From contig NZ_JACHZX010000002.1 in NCBI RefSeq assembly GCF_014193845.1, positions 124,001-188,000 on the forward strand: a stretch of 64,000 bases of DNA, in the 5' to 3' direction. This stretch comes from Sphingomonas sp. BK345. Its GTDB lineage: Bacteria > Pseudomonadota > Alphaproteobacteria > Sphingomonadales > Sphingomonadaceae. Under the pieces are notes generated by a model. It had not been told where the DNA came from. It saw nothing but the letters and a program-made list of their open reading frames with translations, and did no database searches. Position numbers and translations under genes: made by a program. Positions 16,010-25,980 of this stretch are shown here, piece by piece; positions within the stretch are counted from its first letter, which is position 1; every line of letters starts with the position of its first letter.

Positions 16010-18979
16010 TTGAAGACCACATTGCTGCTGCTCGCGTCAGCCTCGGCGCTGCTCACGCCGGGGGCAGCGTTCGCGCAGGCCGAGAGCGTCGCGGTTCCTA
16101 CGCTTTCCACAGAGCCACCGGGCGCCGCGGCCGATGCCGCACCGGCCCAGGACGATGCTACCACCGCCGACATCACGGTGACGGGCTCGCGTCTCGCCTC
16201 GCGCGGCTACTCGCAGCCCACGCCGACGACCACGGTGAACCGCGACGACATCGAGAAGCTGTCCCAGCCCAACCTCTTCCAGGCGATCCGCCTGTTGCCC
16301 GCGTTGCAAGGCAGCTCGGGCCGTCAGACGCGCGGCAACAGCACCAGCAGCGGTCAGCAGGGGCTGAGTTCCTTCGCGTTGCGGGGCCTCGGCGAGCTCC
16401 GCACGCTCACGCTGCTGGACGGCCAACGGGTAACCCCTGCCAACTTCATCGGCGTGCCCGATATCAGCCAATTCCCGCAGCTTCTGGTGGAGCGGGTCGA
16501 TGTGGTGACCGGCGGAGCCTCGGCGTCCTACGGATCGGACGCGGTCGGCGGCGTGGTCAACTTCGTCACCAACAAGCGGTTCACCGGCGTCCGGGCGAAC
16601 CTGCAGACCGGCATCACCACCTACGGCGACGATCCGAACCTGACCGCGCAGGTCGCCTGGGGCGGCTCCTCCAAGGACGGGCGGCTGCACGTTCAGGTGA
16701 GCGGCGAATATAGCTACGAGGGCGGCACGCCGGCGGGTGACTTCGGCGTCTCCGGCGGCGTCAACCGGCGCGACTGGTACAACGCGCCCGCCTTCCTCGG
16801 CCGCTCGAACGCAGCGACGGTGGACGGCCTGCCGCGCTACACGCTGATCAACCGCGCGCAGCCGCTCCAATACGCCAAATTCGGCCTGATCACGTCCGGT
16901 CCGCTGCAGGGGACCGCCTTCGGACCCGGCGGCGTGCCCTATCAGTTCGCCTATGGCTCGGGCGGTCGCCCACTCGGCAACGGTCAGGTGACCGGGTGCT
17001 TCAACCCCTTCTGCGTCGGCGGGGACCTCAGCGCGCAGATTGGCGAGTCGCCCAGCCTCGCCAGCAGGCTCGAGCGAGGGGTCGGCTACGGCCGCGTCGG
17101 CTTCGACGTCAGCGATGGCATGGAGGTGTTCGCCACCGCCACGCTGGCGCGCGTGCTGTCGCGCAACTTTCCCAATCGCGGCGCCGAGCGTATCGGGCTG
17201 ACCGTCCAGTGCGACAACGCCTTCCTCCCCGCGGCCGTGCGTGACGGCTGCGCCGCCAACGGGATCACCAGCTTCCAGTTCGGCACGGTCACCGGTCAGT
17301 TCGCGGATCCGATCACCGTTCGCACACGCCGCGACCAGCAGCGCTACGTGCTCGGCGTCGACGGCAAGGTGGCGATCGCCGGCACCGAGTGGCGCGTCAA
17401 CGCCTATGGCGCGCACGGCGTGAGCACGATCGCGGTCGACGTCAGCAACATCTCGCTGCAACCGCACTTCAACGCCGCGATCGACGCGGTGACCGCGTCC
17501 GACGGCAGCATCGTGTGCCGGAGCGCGGTCGCGCGCGCGGCGGGATGCGTGCCGTTCAACGCCTTTGGCGACGTCACCAACTCCGCCGCGGCTTACGCCT
17601 TTGTGATGCCCGAGAACGGCCCGCGGCAGCGCTCGCGCCAGGAGCAGAACGTTGCCAGCTTCAACCTGACCGGCGAGCCTTTCTCGACCTGGGCGGGACC
17701 GGTGGCGATCGCGTTCGGCGTCGAGGGCCGAGAGGAGATCTACCGCACCGTTGCCGACCCATATGGCAACGGCGCGAGCGCGGCGACGCCGAACTCCGCG
17801 CTGTATCCTGCCGACCCGCTGCTCAACACCACTATCGGCAACAACTGGTACGCGGGCAACTACAAGGCCGGGCGGGGCCGCTACGGCGTCAAGGAAGCCT
17901 ATGCCGAGATCAACGTCCCGATCCTCGACTCGGACGTCCTCGGCGAGGCCAATGTCAACGGCGCGATCCGCGTCACCGACTATACCACCTCGGGCACGGT
18001 CGAGGCGTGGAAGATCGGCGGCGTGTGGAAGACCCCGCTCGACGGCTTCCGCCTGCGCGCGGTGACCTCGCGCGACGTGCGCGCGCCCAACCTGAGCGAG
18101 CTGTTCGCGGCGCAGATCGTCACCAACTCGACCGTGCTGTATCGCGGCAACGTCATCAACATCCAGAACCGCGTCGCCGGCAACACCGGCCTGCGGCCCG
18201 AGATCGGCCGCAGCACCGAGATCGGGTTCGTCTATGCCGAGCCGAGTTGGCTGCCCGGCTTCGCGGTATCGGTCGACTATTACGATATCAAAATCAGCGA
18301 CGCGATCATCTCGCTCGGCGCACAACAGATCGTCGACCTGTGCGAGCAGGGCGCGCAGGACCAATGCGCCGCCACGTTGCTCGAAAGCCCGACGCCAGGC
18401 GCGAACTACGTTCAGGTCACCGCGTTCAACGCCGCCAGCATCCGCACCAAGGGCTTCGACATCGAGGCGTCCTATCGTTTTCCGCTGTCGGGGATCGGCC
18501 TGCCCGGGCGCGTCACGTTGCGCGGCCTGGCCACGCACGTCATCGAGCTGGTGACGACGTCCAACGTCGTCGGTTCGATCCCGATCGACACCGCCGGGGT
18601 CAACAGCGGCACCACGCCCGACTGGAAGGGCCTGCTGACGCAGAGCTGGGATACCGACCGCTTCAGCCTGTCCTTGACCGAGCGCTTCATCAGCGACGGA
18701 GTCTACTCGAACGAGTGGATCGAGTGCCGCACCAGCTGCCCGGTCTCGACCAACAACAACCCGACCGTCGACGATAACAGCATGCCGGGCGCCTTCTACG
18801 TCGATCTCGGTGGCAGCTACAATCTCACCAGCGAGGTCAGCGCCTTCTTCCGCGTCGACAATCTCCTCGACAAGGACCCCGTCGCGGCGCCGTCCACCGG
18901 GGTGAGCCCCGGCGTCAACTCGCTGCTGTACGACGTGCTCGGCCGCACCTTCCGACTGGGCGTGCGCGCCAACTTCTGA
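16010..18979 (+). CDS. TonB-dependent receptor
   Basis: A 989-residue outer-membrane receptor. TTG at 16010, preceded by a GGGGGAA site, gives MKTTLLLLASASALLTPGAA, a clear signal peptide ending AFAQ. The TonB box is near ADITVTGSR, the plug domain spans roughly 55-170 (LRGLGELRTLTLLDGQRV, ERVDVVTGGASASYGSDAVG), and the barrel ends VLGRTFRLGVRANF with terminal Phe. It imports a substrate through the outer membrane using TonB energy. Downstream genes encode peptidases, suggesting peptides as cargo. Confidence 0.93.
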   Translation: MKTTLLLLASASALLTPGAAFAQAESVAVPTLSTEPPGAAADAAPAQDDATTADITVTGSRLASRGYSQPTPTTTVNRDDIEKLSQPNLFQAIRLLPALQGSSGRQTRGNSTSSGQQGLSSFALRGLGELRTLTLLDGQRVTPANFIGVPDISQFPQLLVERVDVVTGGASASYGSDAVGGVVNFVTNKRFTGVRANLQTGITTYGDDPNLTAQVAWGGSSKDGRLHVQVSGEYSYEGGTPAGDFGVSGGVNRRDWYNAPAFLGRSNAATVDGLPRYTLINRAQPLQYAKFGLITSGPLQGTAFGPGGVPYQFAYGSGGRPLGNGQVTGCFNPFCVGGDLSAQIGESPSLASRLERGVGYGRVGFDVSDGMEVFATATLARVLSRNFPNRGAERIGLTVQCDNAFLPAAVRDGCAANGITSFQFGTVTGQFADPITVRTRRDQQRYVLGVDGKVAIAGTEWRVNAYGAHGVSTIAVDVSNISLQPHFNAAIDAVTASDGSIVCRSAVARAAGCVPFNAFGDVTNSAAAYAFVMPENGPRQRSRQEQNVASFNLTGEPFSTWAGPVAIAFGVEGREEIYRTVADPYGNGASAATPNSALYPADPLLNTTIGNNWYAGNYKAGRGRYGVKEAYAEINVPILDSDVLGEANVNGAIRVTDYTTSGTVEAWKIGGVWKTPLDGFRLRAVTSRDVRAPNLSELFAAQIVTNSTVLYRGNVINIQNRVAGNTGLRPEIGRSTEIGFVYAEPSWLPGFAVSVDYYDIKISDAIISLGAQQIVDLCEQGAQDQCAATLLESPTPGANYVQVTAFNAASIRTKGFDIEASYRFPLSGIGLPGRVTLRGLATHVIELVTTSNVVGSIPIDTAGVNSGTTPDWKGLLTQSWDTDRFSLSLTERFISDGVYSNEWIECRTSCPVSTNNNPTVDDNSMPGAFYVDLGGSYNLTSEVSAFFRVDNLLDKDPVAAPSTGVSPGVNSLLYDVLGRTFRLGVRANF

Positions 18980-19117
18980 CCGGGGCCCTCGGGCATCCCG
19001 ACCGATCTCGCGAGGGCCGCCGTCAGAGCGGCCGCGCGACGCGAGGCGACCATAGCGCCCGCATCCCACCGCAGGACGAACGAAAGGACCATCGCGCTCA
19101 ACGAAGGGGACAGACGC

Positions 19118-21520
19118 ATGACCATCCGACGCCACACCGGGCTGCTGCTCGCCACCGCGGTCGTCGCCGCGCTCACCGGCGCGCCTGCCCGGGCTCAGGT
19201 CGTCGATCAGGCGGAGGGCGACCCGCAGGCGGCCTCGCGCGAGCGATTCGACGGCACCGCCGACGCCGCGGCGGCGGATATCGTCGTCACCGGGCGCGGC
19301 AGCTCGGCCAACGGCGTGACCAACACGACGCCGGGCGGCGGCCTGATGTCGGTGCAGACCGGCACGAAGCTGCGCAGCACAATCACGCGCGACTATATCG
19401 ATCGGCAGGCGGCGACCACGAACGTCTTCACGCTGATCCGCAATCTGCCCGGCGTCGTGCTGGGCAGCGGCGACCCCTTCGGCAGCGCGCCCAACCTGAC
19501 CATCCGCGGGCTCAGCCAGACATCGCTCGGCTTCAACTTCGAGGGCATGCCGATCGGTGACCAGCTGTCGTACAGCGCCTTCCCCAGCGAGTGGGCGGAC
19601 AGCGAGAACATCGGTCTGATCAATCTGACCCGCGGCTCGACCGATATCACCGCGCCGGTCTACAATTCGGTCGGCGCGCTACTGCAGGAGGAACTGATCG
19701 CGCCGTCGCGCTCGGCGGGCGCCTTCGCGTCGGCGAGTCTCGGCAACTACGACCTCAATCGACAGTTCCTCCGGCTGGAGACCGGTGAGATCGGCGCGTC
19801 CGGCGTGCGCGCCTTCGTGTCGGGCTCGCGCACGTACAACCGCAGCTGGCGCGGCCCGGGGCGGACCGAGCGCCACCATATCGACAGCAAGATCGTCAAG
19901 GAGTTCGCCTCGGGCGACACGATCTCGCTGGTGGCGACCTACAATGAGGAGAAGACGGACCGATCCCGCAACCCGACGCTGGCGCAATATCGGCAGTCGG
20001 GTCGCGACTTCAACTTCGACGCGGGCTACAGCGTCGACCCTGCGACCGGCGTCGGCAATCCCAATTACTACCGGCTGCGCGTCGCCGATCGCCAGAGCCT
20101 CTATGTCAGTGCGCCGTCCAGCTTCAAGCTGACCGATCGGCTCGACATCGTCGCCACGCCCTATTTCCTCTACACGCACGGCATCATCAACGGCGCGAGC
20201 AACCTCAACCTGCGCACGGCCTTCTATGGCACGCAGCCGGCCGGGCCGTTGCAGGCGCCCGGGGCCGCGGCCGGCCAGGCGATCGTCACGGTGATGAACG
20301 TCGATCGCTACGATCAGAAGACCTACGGCCAGAACAGCTACCTGCGCTGGAATGTGGGGCTGGCGCAGCTGCGGCTGGGCTATTGGTACTCGCACTTCGT
20401 CCACGACGAGAAGGCCGCTTTCCAGGTCGCCGACGCGGAGGGGGGCGTCCAGGATCCTTATGGCGACCGCGGCTCGGTGCTGACCGCCAGCGGCGACACG
20501 TTCCGCAACTTCGCCGCGCGGATCGAGCAGAACGTCCACGGCGTGTACGCCGACATGACGGTGAAGCTCGACGACGATCGGCTGCTCGTGAACACCGGTT
20601 TCAAATACGTCTGGGTCGACCGCGTCTCGCGCAGCCCGCTGCCCGGCAGCGCGATGCGCACCGAGAGCCTGAGTCAGCGCCCGCTGCCGCAGGGCTCGAT
20701 CCGCTACAGCCTGGACGACAAGAACCAGCTCTTCGCGGACATCACCACCGCGTTCCGCGCGCCCTCGGCGGTGTCGTCTTACGTCAACATCTACAATGCG
20801 GCGACCGGCGTGCCGTCCAGCACGCCGTCGGGCAATTATACGCCGGAATATTCACTCGGTCAGGAGATCGGCTTCCGCCACCACGGCGACCTCGTCCACT
20901 TCACCATAGCGGCGTTCAACTATGACCTGACCGACCGACTGGTGCAGGGTAGCCAGATCGTCAACGGCACCAGCGTCGGCTTCGCGGTCAACGTCGGTGA
21001 CCAGTCGGCGCGCGGCGTCGAGGCGGAGATCGGGCTGGTGCCGTGGCACGGCTTCAGCCCCTACGTCTCGGGCCAGTATCTCGATGCGACGACCAAGGAC
21101 GATTACCCCGTGCGCGGCGTCTTCCTCCCGACCGCGGGCAAGCGCGCGGTGCTCAGTCCCGAATGGGTCACCTCGGCCGGACTGAACTACGACGACGGGT
21201 CGTTCTTCGCCTCGTTCGAGGGCACCTATATCAGCGAGCAATTCTCGACCTTCATGAACGACGAGGTGCTGCCCGGTTTCGCGACCGCCAACGCGAGCAT
21301 CGGCTACCGCTTCGGGTCGATCGGCTTCGTCAAGAAGCCGCAGCTGCAGCTCAATCTCACCAACATCGCCGACAGAAAGTATCTGTCCGGCATCCAGGGC
21401 GTTACCTCGAACGCCCAGGCGACCGCGAGCCGACAGGGCAACGTGATCGCCGGATCGGCACCCACCTACCTGATCGGCGGCGGCTTCGGCATCACCGGCT
21501 CGATCAGCGCTGCCTTCTAA
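19118..21520 (+). CDS. TonB-dependent receptor
   Basis: An 800-residue receptor, different from the preceding one. Signal peptide to PARAQ, TonB box near ADIVVTGRG, plug with TIRGLSQTSLGFNFEGMPIG, and a barrel ending GGFGITGSISAAF. It starts 138 bp after the first receptor and 40 bp before the MlrC-like gene, so the four genes are probably cotranscribed. Two receptors in one operon may cover different sizes of the same class of ligand. Confidence 0.92.
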   Translation: MTIRRHTGLLLATAVVAALTGAPARAQVVDQAEGDPQAASRERFDGTADAAAADIVVTGRGSSANGVTNTTPGGGLMSVQTGTKLRSTITRDYIDRQAATTNVFTLIRNLPGVVLGSGDPFGSAPNLTIRGLSQTSLGFNFEGMPIGDQLSYSAFPSEWADSENIGLINLTRGSTDITAPVYNSVGALLQEELIAPSRSAGAFASASLGNYDLNRQFLRLETGEIGASGVRAFVSGSRTYNRSWRGPGRTERHHIDSKIVKEFASGDTISLVATYNEEKTDRSRNPTLAQYRQSGRDFNFDAGYSVDPATGVGNPNYYRLRVADRQSLYVSAPSSFKLTDRLDIVATPYFLYTHGIINGASNLNLRTAFYGTQPAGPLQAPGAAAGQAIVTVMNVDRYDQKTYGQNSYLRWNVGLAQLRLGYWYSHFVHDEKAAFQVADAEGGVQDPYGDRGSVLTASGDTFRNFAARIEQNVHGVYADMTVKLDDDRLLVNTGFKYVWVDRVSRSPLPGSAMRTESLSQRPLPQGSIRYSLDDKNQLFADITTAFRAPSAVSSYVNIYNAATGVPSSTPSGNYTPEYSLGQEIGFRHHGDLVHFTIAAFNYDLTDRLVQGSQIVNGTSVGFAVNVGDQSARGVEAEIGLVPWHGFSPYVSGQYLDATTKDDYPVRGVFLPTAGKRAVLSPEWVTSAGLNYDDGSFFASFEGTYISEQFSTFMNDEVLPGFATANASIGYRFGSIGFVKKPQLQLNLTNIADRKYLSGIQGVTSNAQATASRQGNVIAGSAPTYLIGGGFGITGSISAAF

Positions 21521-21560
21521 CCCCGCCTGCCTCTCTGTACGCGACCGAGGAGACCTCACC

Positions 21561-23096
21561 ATGCGACGTCGAACCTTCCTGGCTTCCACCACCGCGGGCG
21601 CGCTCGCAGCTAGCGGCGTAGCGCGGGCGCAGATCGTGCCGCGCTACCGCCGGGTGCCGCGCATCGCGATCGGCGGCATCGCGTCCGAATGCAGCACGTA
21701 CAGCCGCATCCGCGCGCGGATGGAGAATTTTACCGTGTTGCGCGGTGACGCGATCCTGGAGAATGAGCGCTTCACCTTCCTGCGGCGCTACGACGTGCCC
21801 TTCCTCCCAACGCTGGTCGCCAATGCCGGCTCGGGCGGCCCCATCGCGCGCGACGCCTATGACGCGCTCAAGGCGGAGTATCTTCAGCGGCTGCGCGCTT
21901 TGCTGCCGTTGGACGGCGTCTATCTGGCGATGCACGGCGCGATGTTCGTCGAGGGCATGCAGGACGCCGAGGGCGACTGGTACGAGGCCACGCGCCAGGT
22001 CGTGGGACCGGACTGCCTGCTGTCGGCCAGCTACGACCTGCACGGCAACGTCAGCCAGCGGATCGTCGACAATCTCGACGCGATCACCGCCTATCGCACC
22101 GCGCCGCATGTCGACCGGGTCGAGAACACGATGCGCGCGACCGACATGCTGACTCACTGTCTGCGCTATGACCTCCGACCGGGGATCGTCTGGGCGACGA
22201 TCCCGGTCGGGCTGGCGGGTGAGCAGAGCAGCACGGAATGGGATCCTGGCCGTCGCCTCTGGGCCGATCTGAGCGAGTACAATCGCCAGGCCGAGGTGCT
22301 CGATGTCTCGCAGCTGGTCGGCTATGTCTGGGCCGACGAGCCGCGCTCGGCGGCGTCAGTGTGCGTGACCGGCACCGATCCAGCGATGCAGGCGAAGATC
22401 GCGGCCGAGCTCGCCTCGCGCTACTGGGATGCGCGCCGCGAGTTCAAATTCGGCAGCCCGACGGGCACGATCGAGGAGACGATCGCGACCGCGATGGCGG
22501 CGACCACCAGGCCGGTGGTGATTTCCGATTCCGGCGACAATCCGGGTGGGGGCGGCAACGCCGATCAGTCGCTGTTCCTCCAGGCCCTGCTCAAGGCCGG
22601 CGCGCGCGAGGTGCTGCTGGGCGGGATGACCGACCAGCCCGCGACCGACGCCTGCTATGCCGCGGGCGTCGGCAAGACGATCCCGCTCCGTGTCGGCGGC
22701 TCGCTCGACCCTGTGGCGAGTAGCCCAGTCCCGGTGACGGCCACGGTCAAGTATCTGGCGGCGGTCAGTGACCCGGCCGAGCGCGAGGCGGTGATCGCGT
22801 TTGACGGCATAACCATGACGCTCTCCTCCAAGCGGCGCGCCTATCACGCCGCCGAGGCATTCCGCGCGCTCGGGCTGGAGCCGTCGGCATTCAAGATCGT
22901 GGTACTCAAATGCGGTTATCTGAACCCGACGATGAAGCCGCTTGCTAACCCGCATCTGATGGCTCTGTCGCCGGGGGCGATCGATCAGGACATCCCGCAC
23001 ATCGCTAACGAGCACCGGGTGCCCACCTTCCCCTGGGTGGCGGACCTTCGATATGCTCCGCGGCCGTACCGCTCGGCACGGATCAATCGGTCGTGA
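21561..23096 (+). CDS. M81 family metallopeptidase (MlrC-like)
   Basis: A 511-residue exported hydrolase. The N-terminus MRRRTFLASTTAGALAASGV looks like a Tat signal. The zinc-binding region typical of MlrC proteins is visible: GGIASECSTYS, LAMHGAMFVEG, YDLHGNVS, YRTAPHVD and SDSGDNPGGGGNADQS. MlrC cleaves linear microcystin and its tetrapeptide product in Sphingomonas; relatives act on other unusual peptides. There is no mlrA or mlrB homologue here, so microcystin itself is not implied. The stop overlaps an upstream GTG frame of the next gene. Confidence 0.88.
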   Translation: MRRRTFLASTTAGALAASGVARAQIVPRYRRVPRIAIGGIASECSTYSRIRARMENFTVLRGDAILENERFTFLRRYDVPFLPTLVANAGSGGPIARDAYDALKAEYLQRLRALLPLDGVYLAMHGAMFVEGMQDAEGDWYEATRQVVGPDCLLSASYDLHGNVSQRIVDNLDAITAYRTAPHVDRVENTMRATDMLTHCLRYDLRPGIVWATIPVGLAGEQSSTEWDPGRRLWADLSEYNRQAEVLDVSQLVGYVWADEPRSAASVCVTGTDPAMQAKIAAELASRYWDARREFKFGSPTGTIEETIATAMAATTRPVVISDSGDNPGGGGNADQSLFLQALLKAGAREVLLGGMTDQPATDACYAAGVGKTIPLRVGGSLDPVASSPVPVTATVKYLAAVSDPAEREAVIAFDGITMTLSSKRRAYHAAEAFRALGLEPSAFKIVVLKCGYLNPTMKPLANPHLMALSPGAIDQDIPHIANEHRVPTFPWVADLRYAPRPYRSARINRS

Positions 23097-23122
23097 CTAG
23101 AACCAGCGAGGAGAAGAGAGCA

Positions 23123-24448
23123 GTGCGACGCGGCGACAGGATGATGCGCCAGGTACGACGCGCGATGCTGATCGGCGTGATGCTCTGCGCCCCGACCGCG
23201 CGCGCGCAGATCGCGACGCCGGCGACGCAGGCCGCGGACGCCGCGGTCGTGCAGGCGCTGCGCGAGCGCGGCGACTATCGCGCCGCCGTACGGGCCTTGG
23301 AGCAAGAGCATGATCGATGGGTCGAGACGATCATGCAGCTCACCGAGATACCGGCGCCGCCGTTCAAGGAGGCGGCACGCGCGCGCGCCTATGCCGCCCT
23401 GTTCAAGGAGGCGGGGCTTAGCGACGTCCGGATCGACGAGGTGGGCAACGTCCTGGGGCTGCGCCGCGGTACCGGCGCGCCCGGCGGCAGGATGGTGATC
23501 ATGGCGGCGCACCTGGACACGGTCTTCCCCGCCGGGACGCCGGTCACGGTGCGTCGAGACGGCACGCGGCTGCACGCGCCTGGCGTGGGTGACGACTCGA
23601 CCGGACTGGCCACCCAGCTCAGCCTGATCCGCGCGATGGCGGCGGCGAAGATCGCGACGTCGCTCGACATCCTTTTCGTCGGCAATGTCGGCGAGGAGGG
23701 GCTGGGTGACCTGCGCGGGGTTCGCCACCTCTTCACGCAACCGGCGTATCGCGACCGCACCGCCGCCTTCTTCTCGATCGACGGCGCTGCCGAGGACGGC
23801 TTCACCGTCGGCGGCGTGGGCTCCAAGCGCTATCGCCTCGTCTACAAGGGACCTGGCGGGCACAGCTACGGTGCGTTCGGGCTGGTCAATCCGATGGCGG
23901 CCATGGCGGCCACCGTCACGGGCTTGTACGCGCTGCCGACGCCGAGCGACCCGAAGACGACGTACAGCGCGAGCGTCGTGGGCGGGGGCACCTCGGTGAA
24001 CGCGATCCCGCGCGAGGTCACGCTGGAGGTTGACATGCGCTCGGAGAGTGCCGCCGAGCTCGCCAAGCTCGAGCGGGACTTCCTCGCGGTGGTCGATCGC
24101 TCGGTGGCCGCGGAAAACGCGGCGCGCTCGGTGAAGCAGGGCGCGGTGACGGTCGAGAAGGTGCCGGTCGGCGATCGGCCTGCCGGCGCCACGCCGGTGA
24201 CCGACCCGCTCGTCCGGCTCGGCATCGCCGCCTACCGCGCGGAGAAGATCGCGCCGCGGCTGACCAGCAGCTCGACCGACGCCAACGTACCGATGAGCCT
24301 GGGCATCCCCGCCGTGACGCTGTCACGCGCCGCGAGCGGCGATCGCGGCCACTCGCCCGACGAATGGATCGAGACGGCAAAGGTCCGGTCTCAACGGGTC
24401 AAGCGCCTCGACCTGCTGCTGCTGCTTGCCGCTGCGGGACTGCGGTGA
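23123..24448 (+). CDS. Exported M20 family metallopeptidase
   Basis: An M20 (carboxypeptidase G2/PepT-like) zinc peptidase. Metal ligands sit in MAAHLDTVFPAG, GVGDDSTGLA, GNVGEEGLGD and FFSIDGA, with the final His in RGHSPDEWIE. The frame is open from GTG 23093, which overlaps the MlrC stop, but GAGGAG at 23108-23113 points to GTG 23123 (MRRGDRMMRQVRRAMLIGVM), which gives a signal peptide ending ARAQ. It would complete peptide breakdown after the M81 enzyme. Confidence 0.88.
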   Translation: MRRGDRMMRQVRRAMLIGVMLCAPTARAQIATPATQAADAAVVQALRERGDYRAAVRALEQEHDRWVETIMQLTEIPAPPFKEAARARAYAALFKEAGLSDVRIDEVGNVLGLRRGTGAPGGRMVIMAAHLDTVFPAGTPVTVRRDGTRLHAPGVGDDSTGLATQLSLIRAMAAAKIATSLDILFVGNVGEEGLGDLRGVRHLFTQPAYRDRTAAFFSIDGAAEDGFTVGGVGSKRYRLVYKGPGGHSYGAFGLVNPMAAMAATVTGLYALPTPSDPKTTYSASVVGGGTSVNAIPREVTLEVDMRSESAAELAKLERDFLAVVDRSVAAENAARSVKQGAVTVEKVPVGDRPAGATPVTDPLVRLGIAAYRAEKIAPRLTSSSTDANVPMSLGIPAVTLSRAASGDRGHSPDEWIETAKVRSQRVKRLDLLLLLAAAGLR

Positions 24449-24639
24449 GGACAAACTGGTCTCGAGCAAGTGCAAGTAACCGCGCCTGATTGTGCGTGCT
24501 CGAGTATGCGCGTGCCCCTAACGTTTGGCTTAGTGCATCGCCAAATCCGCCTTGAAGCAGCGAAGGGACCAGACGCTCTCTATCGCAAGACGGTGGCGAC
24601 AGATCGGTAAGGGCAGGTTTTTACGACATGACGGCGTAA

Positions 24640-24726
24640 CGCGGCCGGTCCGCTAACCTGCCGGACTAAGCCAGCCGGACAGCTGCGCGGAACGCCCAAG
24701 GCGGCTTGCACGGCGAGATGAACATG
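24640..24726. repeat. Dispersed repeat copy left of IS110 element
   Basis: Contains CCGCTAACCTGCCGG and AGCCAGCCGGACAGCTGCGC followed by GGAACGCCCAAG and GGCGAGATGAAC. The same run, with few changes, occurs at about 48843-48900. Similarity ends at about 24726, a possible left boundary of the insertion element. The preceding stretch from 24449 holds no gene. Confidence 0.6.
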
Positions 24727-25980
24727 GGGTAATCGCGGGAGCGAGCTACCTCGATCAGCGATGACGTGGAGGCAGGTGGCTGTTCCCCGGTAGATGAAGG
24801 TGCGGGCTCACGACTGGCAGCCGGGCCCATACATCGGAACGGAGAACAGCCATGGGTGAGTATATCGGGCTCGACGTATCGTTGAAAGAGACAGCGGTCT
24901 CGATCCGGCGTGAAGGCAAGCGAGTGTGGCGCGGCAAATGCGCCTCGGATCCGCAGCTGCTCGCCGCGCTGATCCGCAAGCACGCCCCAGAGGTGGTGCG
25001 CGTGGTGTTCGAGACAGGACCGCTGTCGGTCTGGTTCTTTCATGCGCTGAGCGCGGAGGGGCTGCCGGCGATCTGCATCGACGCGCGCCATGCCAAGGCG
25101 GCGCTCGACATGGCGGCGAACAAGACGGATGCGAACGACGCCGACGGCCTGGCTCACCTGGCAGAGGTCGGGTTCTACAAGGAGGTGCGGGTTAAGAGCT
25201 TCGACAGCATGCTCGCGCGCACGCTGGTTGCGGCGCGGACTCGCCTGGTGCGGATCGGCACCGAGCTGTCGAACCAGATCCGGGGCTTGATGAAGACGTT
25301 CGGGCTGGTCGTCCCGCCGGCGTCGGGCAGCAAGTTCGAGCGCCAGGTTGAGGCTCTGCTCGCCGGTAACGCCGACCTCGGCCGGATCATCCGGCCGCTA
25401 CTCGAGGCCTGGCACGCCGTTCGCCTTCGCGCCGCGGAGCTGGGACGCAAACTGCTGGCGGACGCCCGGCGCAGCGATGCCTGCCAGCTGCTCATGTCCA
25501 TTCATGGTGTCGGCGTCGTGACCGCCACTTCGTTCATCACCGCCATCGAGAATCCGACCAACTTCAAGCGATCGCGATCTGTCGGCGCCTGGGTCGGGTT
25601 GACCACCCGGCGCTATCAGTCGGGCGAGATCGACTATGACGGCCATATTTCGAGGCGAGGCGACAGCCATCTGCGCGGGCTGCTCTACGAAGCTGCGACC
25701 GTACTGCTGGTGCGGAGCCGATCCGAGTGCGACCTGCGCAAATGGGGGTTGCAGCTCCGCGAGCGGCTCGGCTTCAAGCGCGCCGCGGTCGCCGTCGCGC
25801 GCAAGCTGGCCGTCATCATGCACGCGATGCTGGTCACCGGCGAACCCTTCCAGGAGACACGCACCTCAGCCTGACACCCGAGCTCGTCCGCGTCGCAAGG
25901 CGCTGCGAGACGTCCTGCCGGGACGTAGGCCGACCCACTCCGCGACGCTTGTTGCATCCGTTGCCTCAACCGCAGCAGAA
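24727..25980 (+). mobile_element. IS110-family insertion sequence (boundaries approximate)
   Basis: Contains one IS110 transposase with non-coding flanks of roughly 125 bp upstream and 100 bp downstream. IS110 elements lack terminal inverted repeats and encode a bridge (seek) RNA in a flank, so ends cannot be fixed by eye. The left end is placed where the repeat similarity stops. Confidence 0.6.
24852..25874 (+). CDS. IS110 family transposase
   Basis: A 340-residue transposase. The N-terminal RuvC-like DEDD domain has Asp8 (YIGLDVS), Glu54 (VVFETG) and the pair in NKTDANDADG. A central coiled segment is followed by the C-terminal Tnp domain with SIHGVGVVTATSFITAIENP and the serine-containing RRYQSGEIDYDGHISRRGDS. 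All catalytic positions appear intact, so the element may be active. It is only distantly related to the second IS110 transposase at 50282. Confidence 0.95.
   Translation: MGEYIGLDVSLKETAVSIRREGKRVWRGKCASDPQLLAALIRKHAPEVVRVVFETGPLSVWFFHALSAEGLPAICIDARHAKAALDMAANKTDANDADGLAHLAEVGFYKEVRVKSFDSMLARTLVAARTRLVRIGTELSNQIRGLMKTFGLVVPPASGSKFERQVEALLAGNADLGRIIRPLLEAWHAVRLRAAELGRKLLADARRSDACQLLMSIHGVGVVTATSFITAIENPTNFKRSRSVGAWVGLTTRRYQSGEIDYDGHISRRGDSHLRGLLYEAATVLLVRSRSECDLRKWGLQLRERLGFKRAAVAVARKLAVIMHAMLVTGEPFQETRTSA

Noticed and set aside
16037..19135. 1032-codon open frame antisense to the first TonB receptor of the 16-kb operon
   Set aside because: It mirrors the receptor in a GC-rich frame, has a low-complexity Arg/Ala/Asp-rich product and no domain; the receptor on the plus strand is unmistakable.
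21561..23096. Microcystin degradation cluster
   Set aside because: Only an MlrC-family enzyme is present; mlrA, mlrB and mlrD homologues are missing, and M81 proteins act on other peptides.
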